A stretch of DNA of 64,000 bases from Tolypothrix brevis GSE-NOS-MK-07-07A (GCA_019358985.1 JAHHIJ010000001.1:1-64000); one strand, 5' to 3'. Positions 54,775 through 63,490 are shown, numbered from the stretch's first letter. Notes: generated by a model from the sequence alone, not told the origin. Numbers and translations are program-made.

Positions 54775-55919
54775 AAGTTGCTCTCATAATGCCACTGGCT
54801 GAACAACGCGGCGGAAGTGAAATGACTTTCTGGGATTTGCTGCAACAAGGACGACATGGGGATGTAGAGTGGTTGGTAATTTTTAACGAAGATGGTCCCT
54901 TGGTAGAGCAAGTGCGATCGCTTGGTATTTCCGCTATAGTTGTGCTTGGTAGTCGTGTACGCCAATTGCACCGTTTAGTCGCCACCGCAGCCAAGATAGC
55001 TTCTATAATCAGGCGCGAAGGTGTAGATGTTATCGTCAGCTGGATGTGGTTGTCCCACCTCACGGGAGGGCTGGCAGCACTGTTGGCTGGCATACCTGCA
55101 ATGTGGTATCAGCAGGAAATTCCAGATACTAAAAGCTTTGTAAAGCGCATGGTCAATTTGATGCCTGCGTGTGGTGTAGTCACTATTACTAAAGCTATTC
55201 AAGAGGCACAGTCACAAATTTTACCGAAAACTCCAGTATATTTAGTGCATCCAGGGGTGGCGCTAGACCGCTTCGAGCCGGCTGTTCTGCCAACTCCAGC
55301 CACGATGCGCTCAAAGCTGGGTTTGCCGTTGCATGGACCTTTAATTGGAATTGTCGGGCGATTGCAACGCTGGAAGGGAATGCACGTTGTTGTGGAGGCA
55401 ATGCCGAAAGTCTTGCAGAAGTATCCTGATGCCCATTGTGTGGTTGTTGGGGGTAAGCATGACTTGGAACCGGATTATGAAGATTTCTTAAAAGAGAAAA
55501 TAACAGCATTGAACTTAAGCGATCGCATTCTGACAGTTGGGCTACAGCGCAATGTGCCAGAATGGATGCAGGCGATGGATGTATTTGTTCATGCTTCTGA
55601 TAACGAACCGTTTGGTTTAGTGGTTATTGAGGCGATGGCGTTAGGCAAACCCGTAATTGCTGGCAATGCAGGGGGACCGACTGAAATAATTACCCACGGT
55701 GTAAATGGACTGCTAACGCCTTACGGTGACTTCGATGCATTAGCGATCGCAATTCTCCGTTATCTTGATGACCAAGAATTTGCCCGTAATGCCGCAATCG
55801 CAGCGCGAGAACGTGCCCTCGATTTTTCTACCCAACGTTACGCCCAAAACTTTATAAATGCGCTTCGTTCTGCGGTGTCAAATGTTTCTAAAGTTAATAC
55901 TGAGTTACCTTTAACTTAG
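54771..55919 (+). CDS. Glycosyltransferase, GT4 family
   Basis: A 382-residue GT-B enzyme: MKVALIMPLAEQRGGSEMTF at the N-terminus, then VHPGVALDRFEPAV, IGIVGRLQRWKGMHVVVEAM and VFVHASDNEPFGLVVIEAMA with GKPVIAGNAGGPTEIITHG. All GT4 donor residues (R, K, E-x7-E) are present. It starts at ATG 54771 in an ATGA overlap with the polymerase gene and is the last gene of the plus-strand cluster. Confidence 0.92.
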   Translation: MKVALIMPLAEQRGGSEMTFWDLLQQGRHGDVEWLVIFNEDGPLVEQVRSLGISAIVVLGSRVRQLHRLVATAAKIASIIRREGVDVIVSWMWLSHLTGGLAALLAGIPAMWYQQEIPDTKSFVKRMVNLMPACGVVTITKAIQEAQSQILPKTPVYLVHPGVALDRFEPAVLPTPATMRSKLGLPLHGPLIGIVGRLQRWKGMHVVVEAMPKVLQKYPDAHCVVVGGKHDLEPDYEDFLKEKITALNLSDRILTVGLQRNVPEWMQAMDVFVHASDNEPFGLVVIEAMALGKPVIAGNAGGPTEIITHGVNGLLTPYGDFDALAIAILRYLDDQEFARNAAIAARERALDFSTQRYAQNFINALRSAVSNVSKVNTELPLT

Positions 55920-55956
55920 ACAAAAATAAGGGATATTGCAGATGTTAATAAATAAC

Positions 55957-56119
55957 TTATATCATATCCGTTGATGCCTGATTTTGAAGATTTTTATTGT
56001 TTAATGTCTGGGGTACAAATACACCTAGTACGACCATAACAGTTGTCATGTAAGAGACAATACTTGCCCATAAGAGGTGGTTGTTTTGGAAATACCAAGT
56101 GGCGATCGCTATTATCAAA
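55957..56119 (-). pseudogene. C-terminal stub of a multi-helix membrane protein
   Basis: A minus-strand frame runs from 56119 to a stop at 55957. It reads LIIAIATWYFQNNHLLWASI, then a helix VSYMTTVMVVLGVFVPQTLN and a polar tail. It is abruptly cut where the CCCACATTCCGCA motif and the 118-bp repeat begin. This is the end of a membrane protein, perhaps the flippase that the polysaccharide cluster otherwise lacks. Two helices are too few to name it. Confidence 0.45.
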
Positions 56120-56127
56120 CCCACATT

Positions 56128-56245
56128 CCGCACCAGAGGTCAGAAGTTTTGAAGCTTTCAAGTACCTAAATATGGGAATGCTATCAGATATTAAACGTAA
56201 AACATTGCCAGCGATCGCCAAAATTGTTGGGCTAGAAAATCATCA
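56128..56245 (+). repeat. 118-bp inverted repeat, left copy (right copy 60787-60904)
   Basis: Bases 56128-56245 are the exact reverse complement of 60787-60904. The homology reaches a little further outward with a gap (ATTATCAAA at 56111 and its complement near 60910). The repeat is made of the 5' part of a transposase gene (see 56128 and 60787 pseudogenes). The two copies enclose 4541 bases with three genes. Confidence 0.9.
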
Positions 56246-56273
56246 TCAAAATGCACTACATTTAGCAGTATAG
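56128..56273 (+). pseudogene. Transposase 5' fragment, left (IS701-like)
   Basis: The plus frame reads PEVRSFEAFKYLNMGMLSDI and KRKTLPAIAKIVGLENHH, then diverges and stops at 56273. This is the N-terminal region of IS701-type transposases known from cyanobacteria (the match is from memory of the family). Nothing of the DDE core remains. Confidence 0.6.
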
Positions 56274-56315
56274 GCAGTTAAGGAATCAGCCGAATAGTAA
56301 TGCTCATGTTGCATA

Positions 56316-58385
56316 TTAAACTTCAAATCCATACTTTTGTTTTAAAAGATTTTTTAATTTTTCATTGGGCTTTTCTCCATAACAAGAGCCAACTACTTTA
56401 CCATAATCTTCCAAATCAATATTGTGATTCGAGTCAAGTGCATTCATAAATTCCTTTTCTTTACTAGCTTCTATGTAAACGAAATAATATGCCCATCTAC
56501 CAGTACTATCCTTAGCTTTAAGCTTATGAATTAAATGACCTTGCCGAGCTAAAAATCTATCTTCATTGTTACTAGAAGAATTAGGACTAATTTGATTATA
56601 ATTATTAGCACTCCATTCTTTTGCTCTAGATAAAGCATTATTTACCGCATCACGTATCTGGTTTTTATGATGATTTTTTAGAGATTTTAAAACCTCTATC
56701 CCTTGAGAATTTGCAATACCTGCCAGTGCATAGGCATAACCATTAATCTGGGATTGTTCACTGATGCTATGAATAAGTCTATATTCAAGTTCTTTTAAAT
56801 TACCTATCCCCATTAATGCTAGAAAACATCGTCCAGGTAAATCATATTTTTTAGGGTCTTTTTCAAGTGGTTCTTGAGCTTCTTCTCCAAGTTGAGATAT
56901 CACCTGGGAATTACCAATAAAAGCTAAATAAACTAATGCTTCATCACGTTCTTTAAAAGCAGCCATATCGTCATGAAAAATTTTTCTAAGTGGCTCTATC
57001 ATTTCCTCTACAAAACATCCTAATCTTCCCAAGGCAATAGCAACAGAACGTTTTCCTTCGATAGGCAAATCAGAACCTATTAAATATTTCAGCACTACAA
57101 TATCTTGGGGACGATTAAGAGGCATCATGACTGTTAGCTGTTTTTGAGGCTTACCGCCATCTGCTACAATTGCCCATTCATATATCCAGTCTGCTTGAGC
57201 AAATACAGGCTTTTCGTAATTACAATTACATTTACTCAAGATTAAAACTGCCCAACTTCTAGCAACAACGTCTTGTTTATTATTTGTAGCAAATTCCCGC
57301 AGAGTATCTAGTTCTTTTTCGGTAAAGCGATAAACTGTATAATTGCTACTACTTTCAGGTGATGCTGTTAACCATTTTAAAGCCCAGAGCGCAGTAGTTG
57401 AAACTGCATTGTTATCTGTTACATTCTCACTAATAATTTTAAGCAGAATTTTAATTGTCAAATTTAAAAGTTCTGCTGGTAAGAAATCTATTTCTGTAAG
57501 GTTATTGTTTAGATGTGGAAGAAAAAATTCATTAACCAATCTAAGTCCTGCCTTAACACGATCTTCAACCAATCTAGCCTTGGTCAACTTTTCTAGAAGA
57601 GGATATAACTTTTGAGTAGAATTTATGGCATTGAGGACTTCGATATCATTCAGAGTATACAGAAAAAGACATCCAATACTAGTACGATGTTTATCATAAG
57701 CTGAGATATAGCTTTGTATCAATCTATCTTGACATATTTTGGCAAAACAGGAAGAACGCAGTAATTTCTTAAAAGCTTTGTCGATCCTAGTACTTGGCTC
57801 ATTGGTGCGACCATCATTTTCGTTGAGAGTTTCTATTGCATTATTAATAATAAATTCAACTGTTTTATCTTCAAGCTCATTTTCTTTTGCTTCTTCAGCT
57901 AAGTATTCTAATGCAAACAGAGCTAATGCACGAGATTGTTTCTTTAATTTATCGAGCCGTAATAGCCTATTTATTACATAATCTGTCGAAACAGTTCTTG
58001 AATCTTCTTTTTGAATAGATGTTTGCCTTAGTTTAGTAAGTGATAAAATTACCGATTCTTTCCACTGAAAATCCACAACAGGCTCAGTTGCGTGCCTTGT
58101 AATAAAAGATTCAATAGTTTCATCTTGAATTGGAATATGTTTAATTTTTTGACTTAATTCACTCCAAACTATTAAATTTTCTTGTTGAATTTGACTTTTT
58201 AATAATTCTATTTTTTGATAATTTTCATTAATTTCTGCATCGCATCTCTGAATTTCTTCTTGGTACTCAAGTCTTTTTCCTAAACCATCGATATTAATTT
58301 TGGCACTTTGAAAATCGTGCTTTCTTGTTTGTAATTTACTTATAATGTTCTCTAAATTTTTTATTTCCTTTTGTTGATAATCCAT
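56316..58385 (-). CDS. Coiled-coil plus HEAT-like repeat protein of the conflict cassette
   Basis: A 689-residue protein, last gene of the cassette. Residues 1-65 form a coiled coil with the module GKRLEYQEEIQRCDAEI, shared with the nucleosidase protein at 58549. Residues about 85-590 are alpha-helical repeats of HEAT/ARM character (KKQSRALALFALEYLAEEAK; KRSVAIALGRLGCFVEEMIE; YAYALAGIANSQGIEVLKSL). The last 75 residues form a separate compact-looking domain (RQGHLIHKLKAKDSTGRWAY, then YGKVVGSCYGEKPNE). No ATPase or catalytic motif is visible. By analogy to conflict systems with shared adaptor domains it may be a sensor scaffold that recruits the effector; that is inference. It could also be an assembly factor. 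Confidence 0.7.
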   Translation of the reverse strand: MDYQQKEIKNLENIISKLQTRKHDFQSAKINIDGLGKRLEYQEEIQRCDAEINENYQKIELLKSQIQQENLIVWSELSQKIKHIPIQDETIESFITRHATEPVVDFQWKESVILSLTKLRQTSIQKEDSRTVSTDYVINRLLRLDKLKKQSRALALFALEYLAEEAKENELEDKTVEFIINNAIETLNENDGRTNEPSTRIDKAFKKLLRSSCFAKICQDRLIQSYISAYDKHRTSIGCLFLYTLNDIEVLNAINSTQKLYPLLEKLTKARLVEDRVKAGLRLVNEFFLPHLNNNLTEIDFLPAELLNLTIKILLKIISENVTDNNAVSTTALWALKWLTASPESSSNYTVYRFTEKELDTLREFATNNKQDVVARSWAVLILSKCNCNYEKPVFAQADWIYEWAIVADGGKPQKQLTVMMPLNRPQDIVVLKYLIGSDLPIEGKRSVAIALGRLGCFVEEMIEPLRKIFHDDMAAFKERDEALVYLAFIGNSQVISQLGEEAQEPLEKDPKKYDLPGRCFLALMGIGNLKELEYRLIHSISEQSQINGYAYALAGIANSQGIEVLKSLKNHHKNQIRDAVNNALSRAKEWSANNYNQISPNSSSNNEDRFLARQGHLIHKLKAKDSTGRWAYYFVYIEASKEKEFMNALDSNHNIDLEDYGKVVGSCYGEKPNEKLKNLLKQKYGFEV

Positions 58386-58548
58386 TGGAATACTCCGTCT
58401 TTATTTGAATACTACAGATAAAGTGTTTTTTCGATTTCAAATATTGTTAGACGACCTAAAAACTTAATTTTCGTCACTTCTTTTTGAGGTTCGTTTTTAA
58501 TGTCGTGATTCTTTAGTACCTCAAGTTTTATTTCAGTTACTTGAGGCT

Positions 58549-59715
58549 CTATAACTTTGGGACTGGTATCGATTCAAGTAAAGCAATTGTATAAGCTGCT
58601 GCAACTGCTGCTGCATAAGAGTGCCAATCATCATTCTTATTTGAATCACAATAGTCACAAATTCCACGCACAACTAAATAACCAATTTCATGATTCCAAG
58701 TTGTGTCGGCAATTCCCGAACTTTCCATTTCAACGGCTTTAACTTCAAACTTATCTCGAAGTTGATTTCGTTTGATTGGATTCTTCAAAAGTTTGTTAGC
58801 TGAAGCAATAGGAGCAAAGAAAACTCTTGGTTCACCATCTTTTCGTTTAGAATCTTGGGGATGTTGAATTACAATACTGGGATTAGTTGAATCGCAGAGA
58901 ATATCTTTGTCAATTGAAGGGCGTTGCTCATCCTCTGAAAGTGCTTGGTCAATAAATTTTAACCAGGGTTTCTCTCCTAACATCTCACCCATCTGAAGAA
59001 GTGTTACTTGGTGTATTAATGAAGGACAAGGGGGTCGAGAGGAATGTCTGTGGACAGTCTCTATAATTGTTTCTTTATCAAAATCGTATTGAATAACACC
59101 TTTTCCATTAGAAATAACTATATCTCCAAGGCGAACATGGTCATCTGGTTTTTCTGGATAAGGAATTCCTCCTGCGATTCCTACCATAATAACCGCTTCA
59201 AGGTCAGGAAAATGATTGAGCAGTAATGATGCACGAATTGCTGCCCCATTATTTCCCATTGATGCTAGGCACAAAACAATAGTATGTTTTCCTCCCTCTT
59301 CTGTAAAAACATCTCCTAGATGATATGAGCGACCTCCACTTCTTCCTGGGGAATAAACCTTTTTAGGATTTTTAAGTAATCTTATTACTGCTGCATATTC
59401 TTCTGGTAAAGCTGTAACAATTCCAATTTTTGGTTTTATTTCACTCTTGTCAAGAATAGATGAAGATGAGCCAGAAAAATGAGTAGTATTTAGTTGGTTT
59501 TTCATCAGGTAAATCTCCTGTTTAATAGACTCTATTTCTGTGTTTATTCTCTGAAGTTCTTCATCACATCTCTGAATTTCTTTTTGGTACTCAAGTCTTT
59601 TTCCGAAACTATCAATACTAATTATTTCGATTTCAAAAGCATACTTTCTTTTTTGCCAGCTACTTTTGACTTTTTCTAGTTCTTCTAAGATTTGCTTTTG
59701 ATATTCTGCTGACAT
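58549..59715 (-). CDS. Coiled-coil plus nucleoside phosphorylase/nucleosidase (PNP_UDP-type) effector
   Basis: A 388-residue protein. Residues 1-75 are a coiled coil with GKRLEYQKEIQRCDEEL, nearly identical to that of the HEAT-like protein. Residues about 95-388 are a PNP/MTA-SAH nucleosidase-like domain: PKIGIVTALPEEYAAVIRLL, VLCLASMGNNGAAI, VIMVGIAGGIPYPEKPDDHV, DIVISNGKGVIQYDF, VKAVEMESSGIADTTW (substrate ribose Glu) and LVVRGICDYCDSNKNDDWHS (catalytic Asp). All key residues are kept. Such domains cleave the glycosidic bond of nucleosides or nucleotides and occur as effectors in bacterial conflict systems that deplete NAD or ATP. A housekeeping role is unlikely given the fused adaptor and location. 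Confidence 0.82.
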   Translation of the reverse strand: MSAEYQKQILEELEKVKSSWQKRKYAFEIEIISIDSFGKRLEYQKEIQRCDEELQRINTEIESIKQEIYLMKNQLNTTHFSGSSSSILDKSEIKPKIGIVTALPEEYAAVIRLLKNPKKVYSPGRSGGRSYHLGDVFTEEGGKHTIVLCLASMGNNGAAIRASLLLNHFPDLEAVIMVGIAGGIPYPEKPDDHVRLGDIVISNGKGVIQYDFDKETIIETVHRHSSRPPCPSLIHQVTLLQMGEMLGEKPWLKFIDQALSEDEQRPSIDKDILCDSTNPSIVIQHPQDSKRKDGEPRVFFAPIASANKLLKNPIKRNQLRDKFEVKAVEMESSGIADTTWNHEIGYLVVRGICDYCDSNKNDDWHSYAAAVAAAYTIALLESIPVPKL

Positions 59716-59876
59716 TGCCTATCTCCCCACCATGCATATAAACATCATACTCGTACTATAAATAATGAGTTGAACGCATAGATTTTTTGCTTATTTCCAA
59801 ACCAATGGTTGAAAAAACGTAAGAACTTTGCTAGTACATATGCTCGCCTTAACAGGGGTAGCCTAACAACTTAAGA

Positions 59877-60434
59877 CTATCTCCCTGTTGCCAAGTCAGC
59901 GTAGATGAAAATTTCTATACCTAGAACAAGAAGGAATAAAAGCTCTACCCAAGAGAGAAAATGAATAGCTAAAGGAGGGTTAGCCATAAACCAGAATGAG
60001 ACTAGGGCAGCTATACCTGAGAGGACGAAAGTAATCTCATCAATAATTAACTGCTCTATTTTGCGTCGGCTTCGGAACTTGTCGCTTCTGTGGGCAATTT
60101 CCCAACCAAAAATAGACTCGATATCACTACAGTTAGTTTGTTCCTTAACCTTTTCAGTAAGAGTTAGGCGAATATACCTGCCAATTGCTGAAATTTTTTC
60201 ATCATTCACCAAGTAAGTCCAACCAAGGATGAGGCAGATCCAAGGAATGACAAGCAGAGCATAGTAATTAACTTTGTCGGATAGCACAAAAGATAAAATT
60301 CCTCCAAATAATCCTAGCGTTACGTAGAGCATATTGTCGCGAAAGCCAATCCGTTGTGCCTGTTCTGCCTTAAGCTTACTGTACTCTTTAAGGTATATTT
60401 CGAGCATTTCCTGTTGATTGTTATCGTTGTCCAT
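59877..60434 (-). CDS. Four-helix membrane protein of the conflict cassette
   Basis: A 185-residue protein, first gene of the cassette. A charged N-terminal helix (YLKEYSKLKAEQAQRIGFRD) leads into four membrane segments: MLYVTLGLFGGILSFVL, YYALLVIPWICLILGWTYLV, EITFVLSGIAALVSFWFMA and SWVELLFLLVLGIEIFIYAD, with a soluble loop of about 55 residues between the second and third. The motif EQ-xx-RIGFRD before the first helix looks conserved-family-like, but I cannot name the family. A pore or membrane-anchor effector is plausible. Gaps of about 160 bases separate it from the next two genes on the same strand. Confidence 0.68.
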   Translation of the reverse strand: MDNDNNQQEMLEIYLKEYSKLKAEQAQRIGFRDNMLYVTLGLFGGILSFVLSDKVNYYALLVIPWICLILGWTYLVNDEKISAIGRYIRLTLTEKVKEQTNCSDIESIFGWEIAHRSDKFRSRRKIEQLIIDEITFVLSGIAALVSFWFMANPPLAIHFLSWVELLFLLVLGIEIFIYADLATGR

Positions 60435-60786
60435 AGTACTTTATAGTTACTGTTTAAGATAATTATGCCAGGTTCTCAAGACTAAGGTATAGACAAAATA
60501 CTTAACCTAATTAACCCTCTTTTGTCACTCTAGGCAGAAGAAAAACCGAAATAAGGGTTATTGAAGTTCTCAAAAATTGAAGATGTCAAATTATTGACAA
60601 TCATTTGAAGTTGAAAAAATCCTTCAGATAACTGAGGAATTGTGTAGACTTTTTTTAAAATCGCCAGTTTCATCGATAATTAATATTATTGGTCGCTTTT
60701 CAAGTATCTGTAGTATCAGTTCTAATCTCTGCCTTCTCAATCCTTTGACACTCTAAGGTGATTCTGTTAAAAAATTGTGTAAAGTT
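60435..60786. other. Upstream region of the three-gene cassette
   Basis: This 350-base AT-rich stretch lies between the first cassette gene and the right inverted repeat and must contain its promoter, reading on the minus strand. A TTGACATCTTCAATTTTTG stretch on that strand (near 60590) could supply a -35 box, but no clear -10 follows. Nothing else is recognised. Confidence 0.3.
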
Positions 60787-60975
60787 TGATGATTTTCTAG
60801 CCCAACAATTTTGGCGATCGCTGGCAATGTTTTACGTTTAATATCTGATAGCATTCCCATATTTAGGTACTTGAAAGCTTCAAAACTTCTGACCTCTGGT
60901 GCGGAGGTTTTGATAATACTGACAATATTCATCTATAAATTTGACTGTGGGTATTGGTTGACGAGGGTCTACCAT
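60787..60975 (-). pseudogene. Transposase 5' fragment, right (IS701-like)
   Basis: A minus-strand ATG at 60975 opens MVDPRQPIPTVKFIDEYCQY followed by YQNL, a normal N-terminus of this transposase type. Near 60905 the sequence CTCCGCACCAGAGG shifts the frame, after which VRSFEAFKYLNMGMLSDI continues in the other frame to the end of the 118-bp repeat at 60787. The catalytic part is missing. It lies in inverted orientation to the fragment at 56128. Confidence 0.65.
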
Positions 60976-61122
60976 AACACCTGTCTGAGTTATAACGTTT
61001 GTTCTTAATTATACTCCTGCGAGAGTGATAAAAGAGAGTTAATGACAATAGGACTTTGGGATAGCACTCCTTCGAGCGATCGCATCCACTAAAAAGATAA
61101 CGGGAAAATTCAGAAACCTTTA

Positions 61123-61149
61123 TAGAGACGTAGCACTGCTACGTCTCTA
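61123..61149. repeat. Palindromic repeat TAGAGACGTAGCA
   Basis: TAGAGACGTAGCA (61123-61135) and TGCTACGTCTCTA (61137-61149) are perfect 13-base arms around a single C. The same hairpin core occurs in both copies of the 149-bp repeat at 13399-13696. Here it lies 60 bases after the end of the minus-strand BY-kinase gene and may act in transcript ending. Confidence 0.75.
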
Positions 61150-61207
61150 CATCTTTCTATGTCTATTGCAAATAGAGGGAAGCAAAACCCCACTTGCAAA
61201 TATCTAC

Positions 61208-63436
61208 CTATTTTTCTACAGCTTCTTTCAACGCCAATCGTTGTGGCTTTACATAGGGTACGTAGGTAGCGCCAGAATCAGATACTCCATTTGCTACAAC
61301 CCCAACCAAATTTAACTTGCTCAACATGGTTGTAGCCTGTGTCAGTTGAGTTCGAGTTACCCTACCAATACTTGCCACCATGACCACGCTGCGACAAGAT
61401 GATGCTGTGAGTATAGCATCCACCATGCCCAGAACCGGAGAAGCATCAATGAGTACTAAATCGTAGTTTTCCTCAAATGCTGCCATCAATTGCGTCATGC
61501 GGGGGGAACTCAATAAATTAGCTGGATCGCCAGGGGAAGGTCCTGCCGTCAAAATATCGATGTAAGATGAACCTGAAGATTGAATACTAATTTGGTTGGG
61601 TAGAGCAATATCACTTGCCAGAAGAGATGAAAGCCCCTGTTCATTAGGTAGATTAAGTTGTTTATGCAAACTGGGATCGCGTAAGTTTGCATCAATTAGC
61701 AATACTCTTTTGTGTAAACGGGCAGCACTCATCGCTAGCCCCAATGCAAGAGCTGACTTACCATCATCCGGCAAAGCCGAAGTGATCATCAAAGATTTGA
61801 ACGAAGCAACGGAATTTACCAGTTCAATATTTTTATAAATCAGATCCAGCGATTCCCAACGCGGTGGGGATTGCAGCACCTGAATTGTCCAGGGAGCTAG
61901 CACTTCTGGCTTGCCAAAAGGCAACTTGATCACTGATTCTCTGGGTTTGGCTGGTGGCAACTTAGGAGTAGTTCCCAACAACGGCAAGGCAACCTGCTTC
62001 TCCAACTGAGCAGTAGTATGAACAGAATCATCACTTGCTTCCCGGACAAAGGCAGCAATTCCTCCCAACATTAACCCTACCACTGCACCCAATAGAAGGT
62101 TTGTCTTAGAGTTGGGACCTGTCCGCTCACCTTCCTGGGGTTTTTCCACAACTTCCCAATTAAATCCACCCTTGTCAAGTTCTTGGCGCAATTCTTGCTC
62201 AGATTTCAAAAGGTCTTGCAAACGTTGACGGCTAAGTAATATCTGCGGTTGTAAGCGATTGTATTCAGCCAATAAAGCTGGGTAGCGCTTGAGTTCTTCA
62301 CGTAACTGAGTCTCTTTTGGTACCAGTGTTTGATCGCGAGCTCTTAAAGCGACTATACTTGTCTGTGTTTCTGCTAGCTGACCGGCAAGATTGAGGTCAA
62401 TTGGACTAAGCTGTCCTTGTTGTAATAAATTATCTTCAACAGGACTGGCAGTAGCAGCGTTACCCCCTAAAGTGCGTCCTACCTCTTGTTGCAATAATTG
62501 CTTCTGGCTTTGAAGTTGTTCTATCAGTTTTTGTACGCTGGGAGTCTCATCCGTGAAACGTAGGCGTTCCTGCGCTAGAGCTAGTTCTGTTTTTTGGATT
62601 TCGTTGAGTAACCCTTGGTAGCGAGTAGACTGACTCAGACGCGAAGCTACTAGGGCATTCTGCGGATTACGCTTAAGTTGTTCTTCTAAAGATTTTTGCC
62701 GAGCCAAAGTTTCCTCATACAGAGAACGAGTTTCGCGTCGTACCTGCACAACTTTGTTCAAATCGTCTTCTAGAGCTTTAGCCTGTTGCTCTGGGTCGAT
62801 AAATTTCTGGGTACTGCGGAACTGTTGTAATTTTCTCTCAGAGACTGTCAGGTCTTCACGTACTTTTTTTAACTCTTCTTTAATGTTTTTCAGACCCTTT
62901 CTCAAACGCTGATCCTGCTGTTGGATGTTATATTCTAAATAAACTTTCTGAATAGCATCTAGAACTTTTTTTGTCTTTACTGGATCTGTAGTAGTGTAGC
63001 CTGCTTGGAAAATTTTAGTAACAACATCATTTTCTCCTTTTAATTGCTCCAAAATTAAAGAGCCTTTAATTTCACCTACAGTTATATTGGGATAATCGGG
63101 CTTAAGTTTATTAACTGCTTTTTGAATAAGTCCAGAACTCTTCATCAGGTTCAACTGAGTTGCAACGTCTATCTGAACACCAGACTCAGTAAACTTATTT
63201 TCTGCTCCACCTCCTTCTGCTTTACCCTGATAGTTAGGTTCTATCTGCAACTGCATACTGCTTTTGTAGGTAGGTGGTGTTCGAGAAGTTAAAAAATGTG
63301 CAACGCCTACCGAAGCAAGAAACACTACTAAAAACCAAGGAAATCTCCGAATCAAAACTGCAAACAGTTGCCCGTAACCCGGTTCTGTCTCAGCAATTGG
63401 ATTTACATTGGGATTTAGACTACTAGTTTGAATCAC
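61208..63436 (-). CDS. Polysaccharide co-polymerase/tyrosine autokinase (Wzc-like)
   Basis: A 742-residue BY-kinase. An N-terminal Wzz domain has membrane helices at about 29-48 (FPWFLVVFLASVGVAHFL) and 450-470 (NLLLGAVVGLMLGGIAAFV), separated by a long periplasmic coiled-coil region. The cytoplasmic ATPase has Walker A SALPDDGKSALALGLA (about 550), Walker A' VLLIDANLRDPSLH and Walker B YDLVLIDASPVLG. The C-terminal tail has only two tyrosines (YVPYVKP), fewer than the Tyr cluster of E. coli Wzc. The family sets chain length and drives export of capsule or exopolysaccharide, fitting the neighbouring clusters. Confidence 0.9.
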   Translation of the reverse strand: MIQTSSLNPNVNPIAETEPGYGQLFAVLIRRFPWFLVVFLASVGVAHFLTSRTPPTYKSSMQLQIEPNYQGKAEGGGAENKFTESGVQIDVATQLNLMKSSGLIQKAVNKLKPDYPNITVGEIKGSLILEQLKGENDVVTKIFQAGYTTTDPVKTKKVLDAIQKVYLEYNIQQQDQRLRKGLKNIKEELKKVREDLTVSERKLQQFRSTQKFIDPEQQAKALEDDLNKVVQVRRETRSLYEETLARQKSLEEQLKRNPQNALVASRLSQSTRYQGLLNEIQKTELALAQERLRFTDETPSVQKLIEQLQSQKQLLQQEVGRTLGGNAATASPVEDNLLQQGQLSPIDLNLAGQLAETQTSIVALRARDQTLVPKETQLREELKRYPALLAEYNRLQPQILLSRQRLQDLLKSEQELRQELDKGGFNWEVVEKPQEGERTGPNSKTNLLLGAVVGLMLGGIAAFVREASDDSVHTTAQLEKQVALPLLGTTPKLPPAKPRESVIKLPFGKPEVLAPWTIQVLQSPPRWESLDLIYKNIELVNSVASFKSLMITSALPDDGKSALALGLAMSAARLHKRVLLIDANLRDPSLHKQLNLPNEQGLSSLLASDIALPNQISIQSSGSSYIDILTAGPSPGDPANLLSSPRMTQLMAAFEENYDLVLIDASPVLGMVDAILTASSCRSVVMVASIGRVTRTQLTQATTMLSKLNLVGVVANGVSDSGATYVPYVKPQRLALKEAVEK

Positions 63437-63490
63437 GTTTACTATCCCTCAGCTAACAGTTTAAATGAATGATGGATGTAGGCTACAAGT

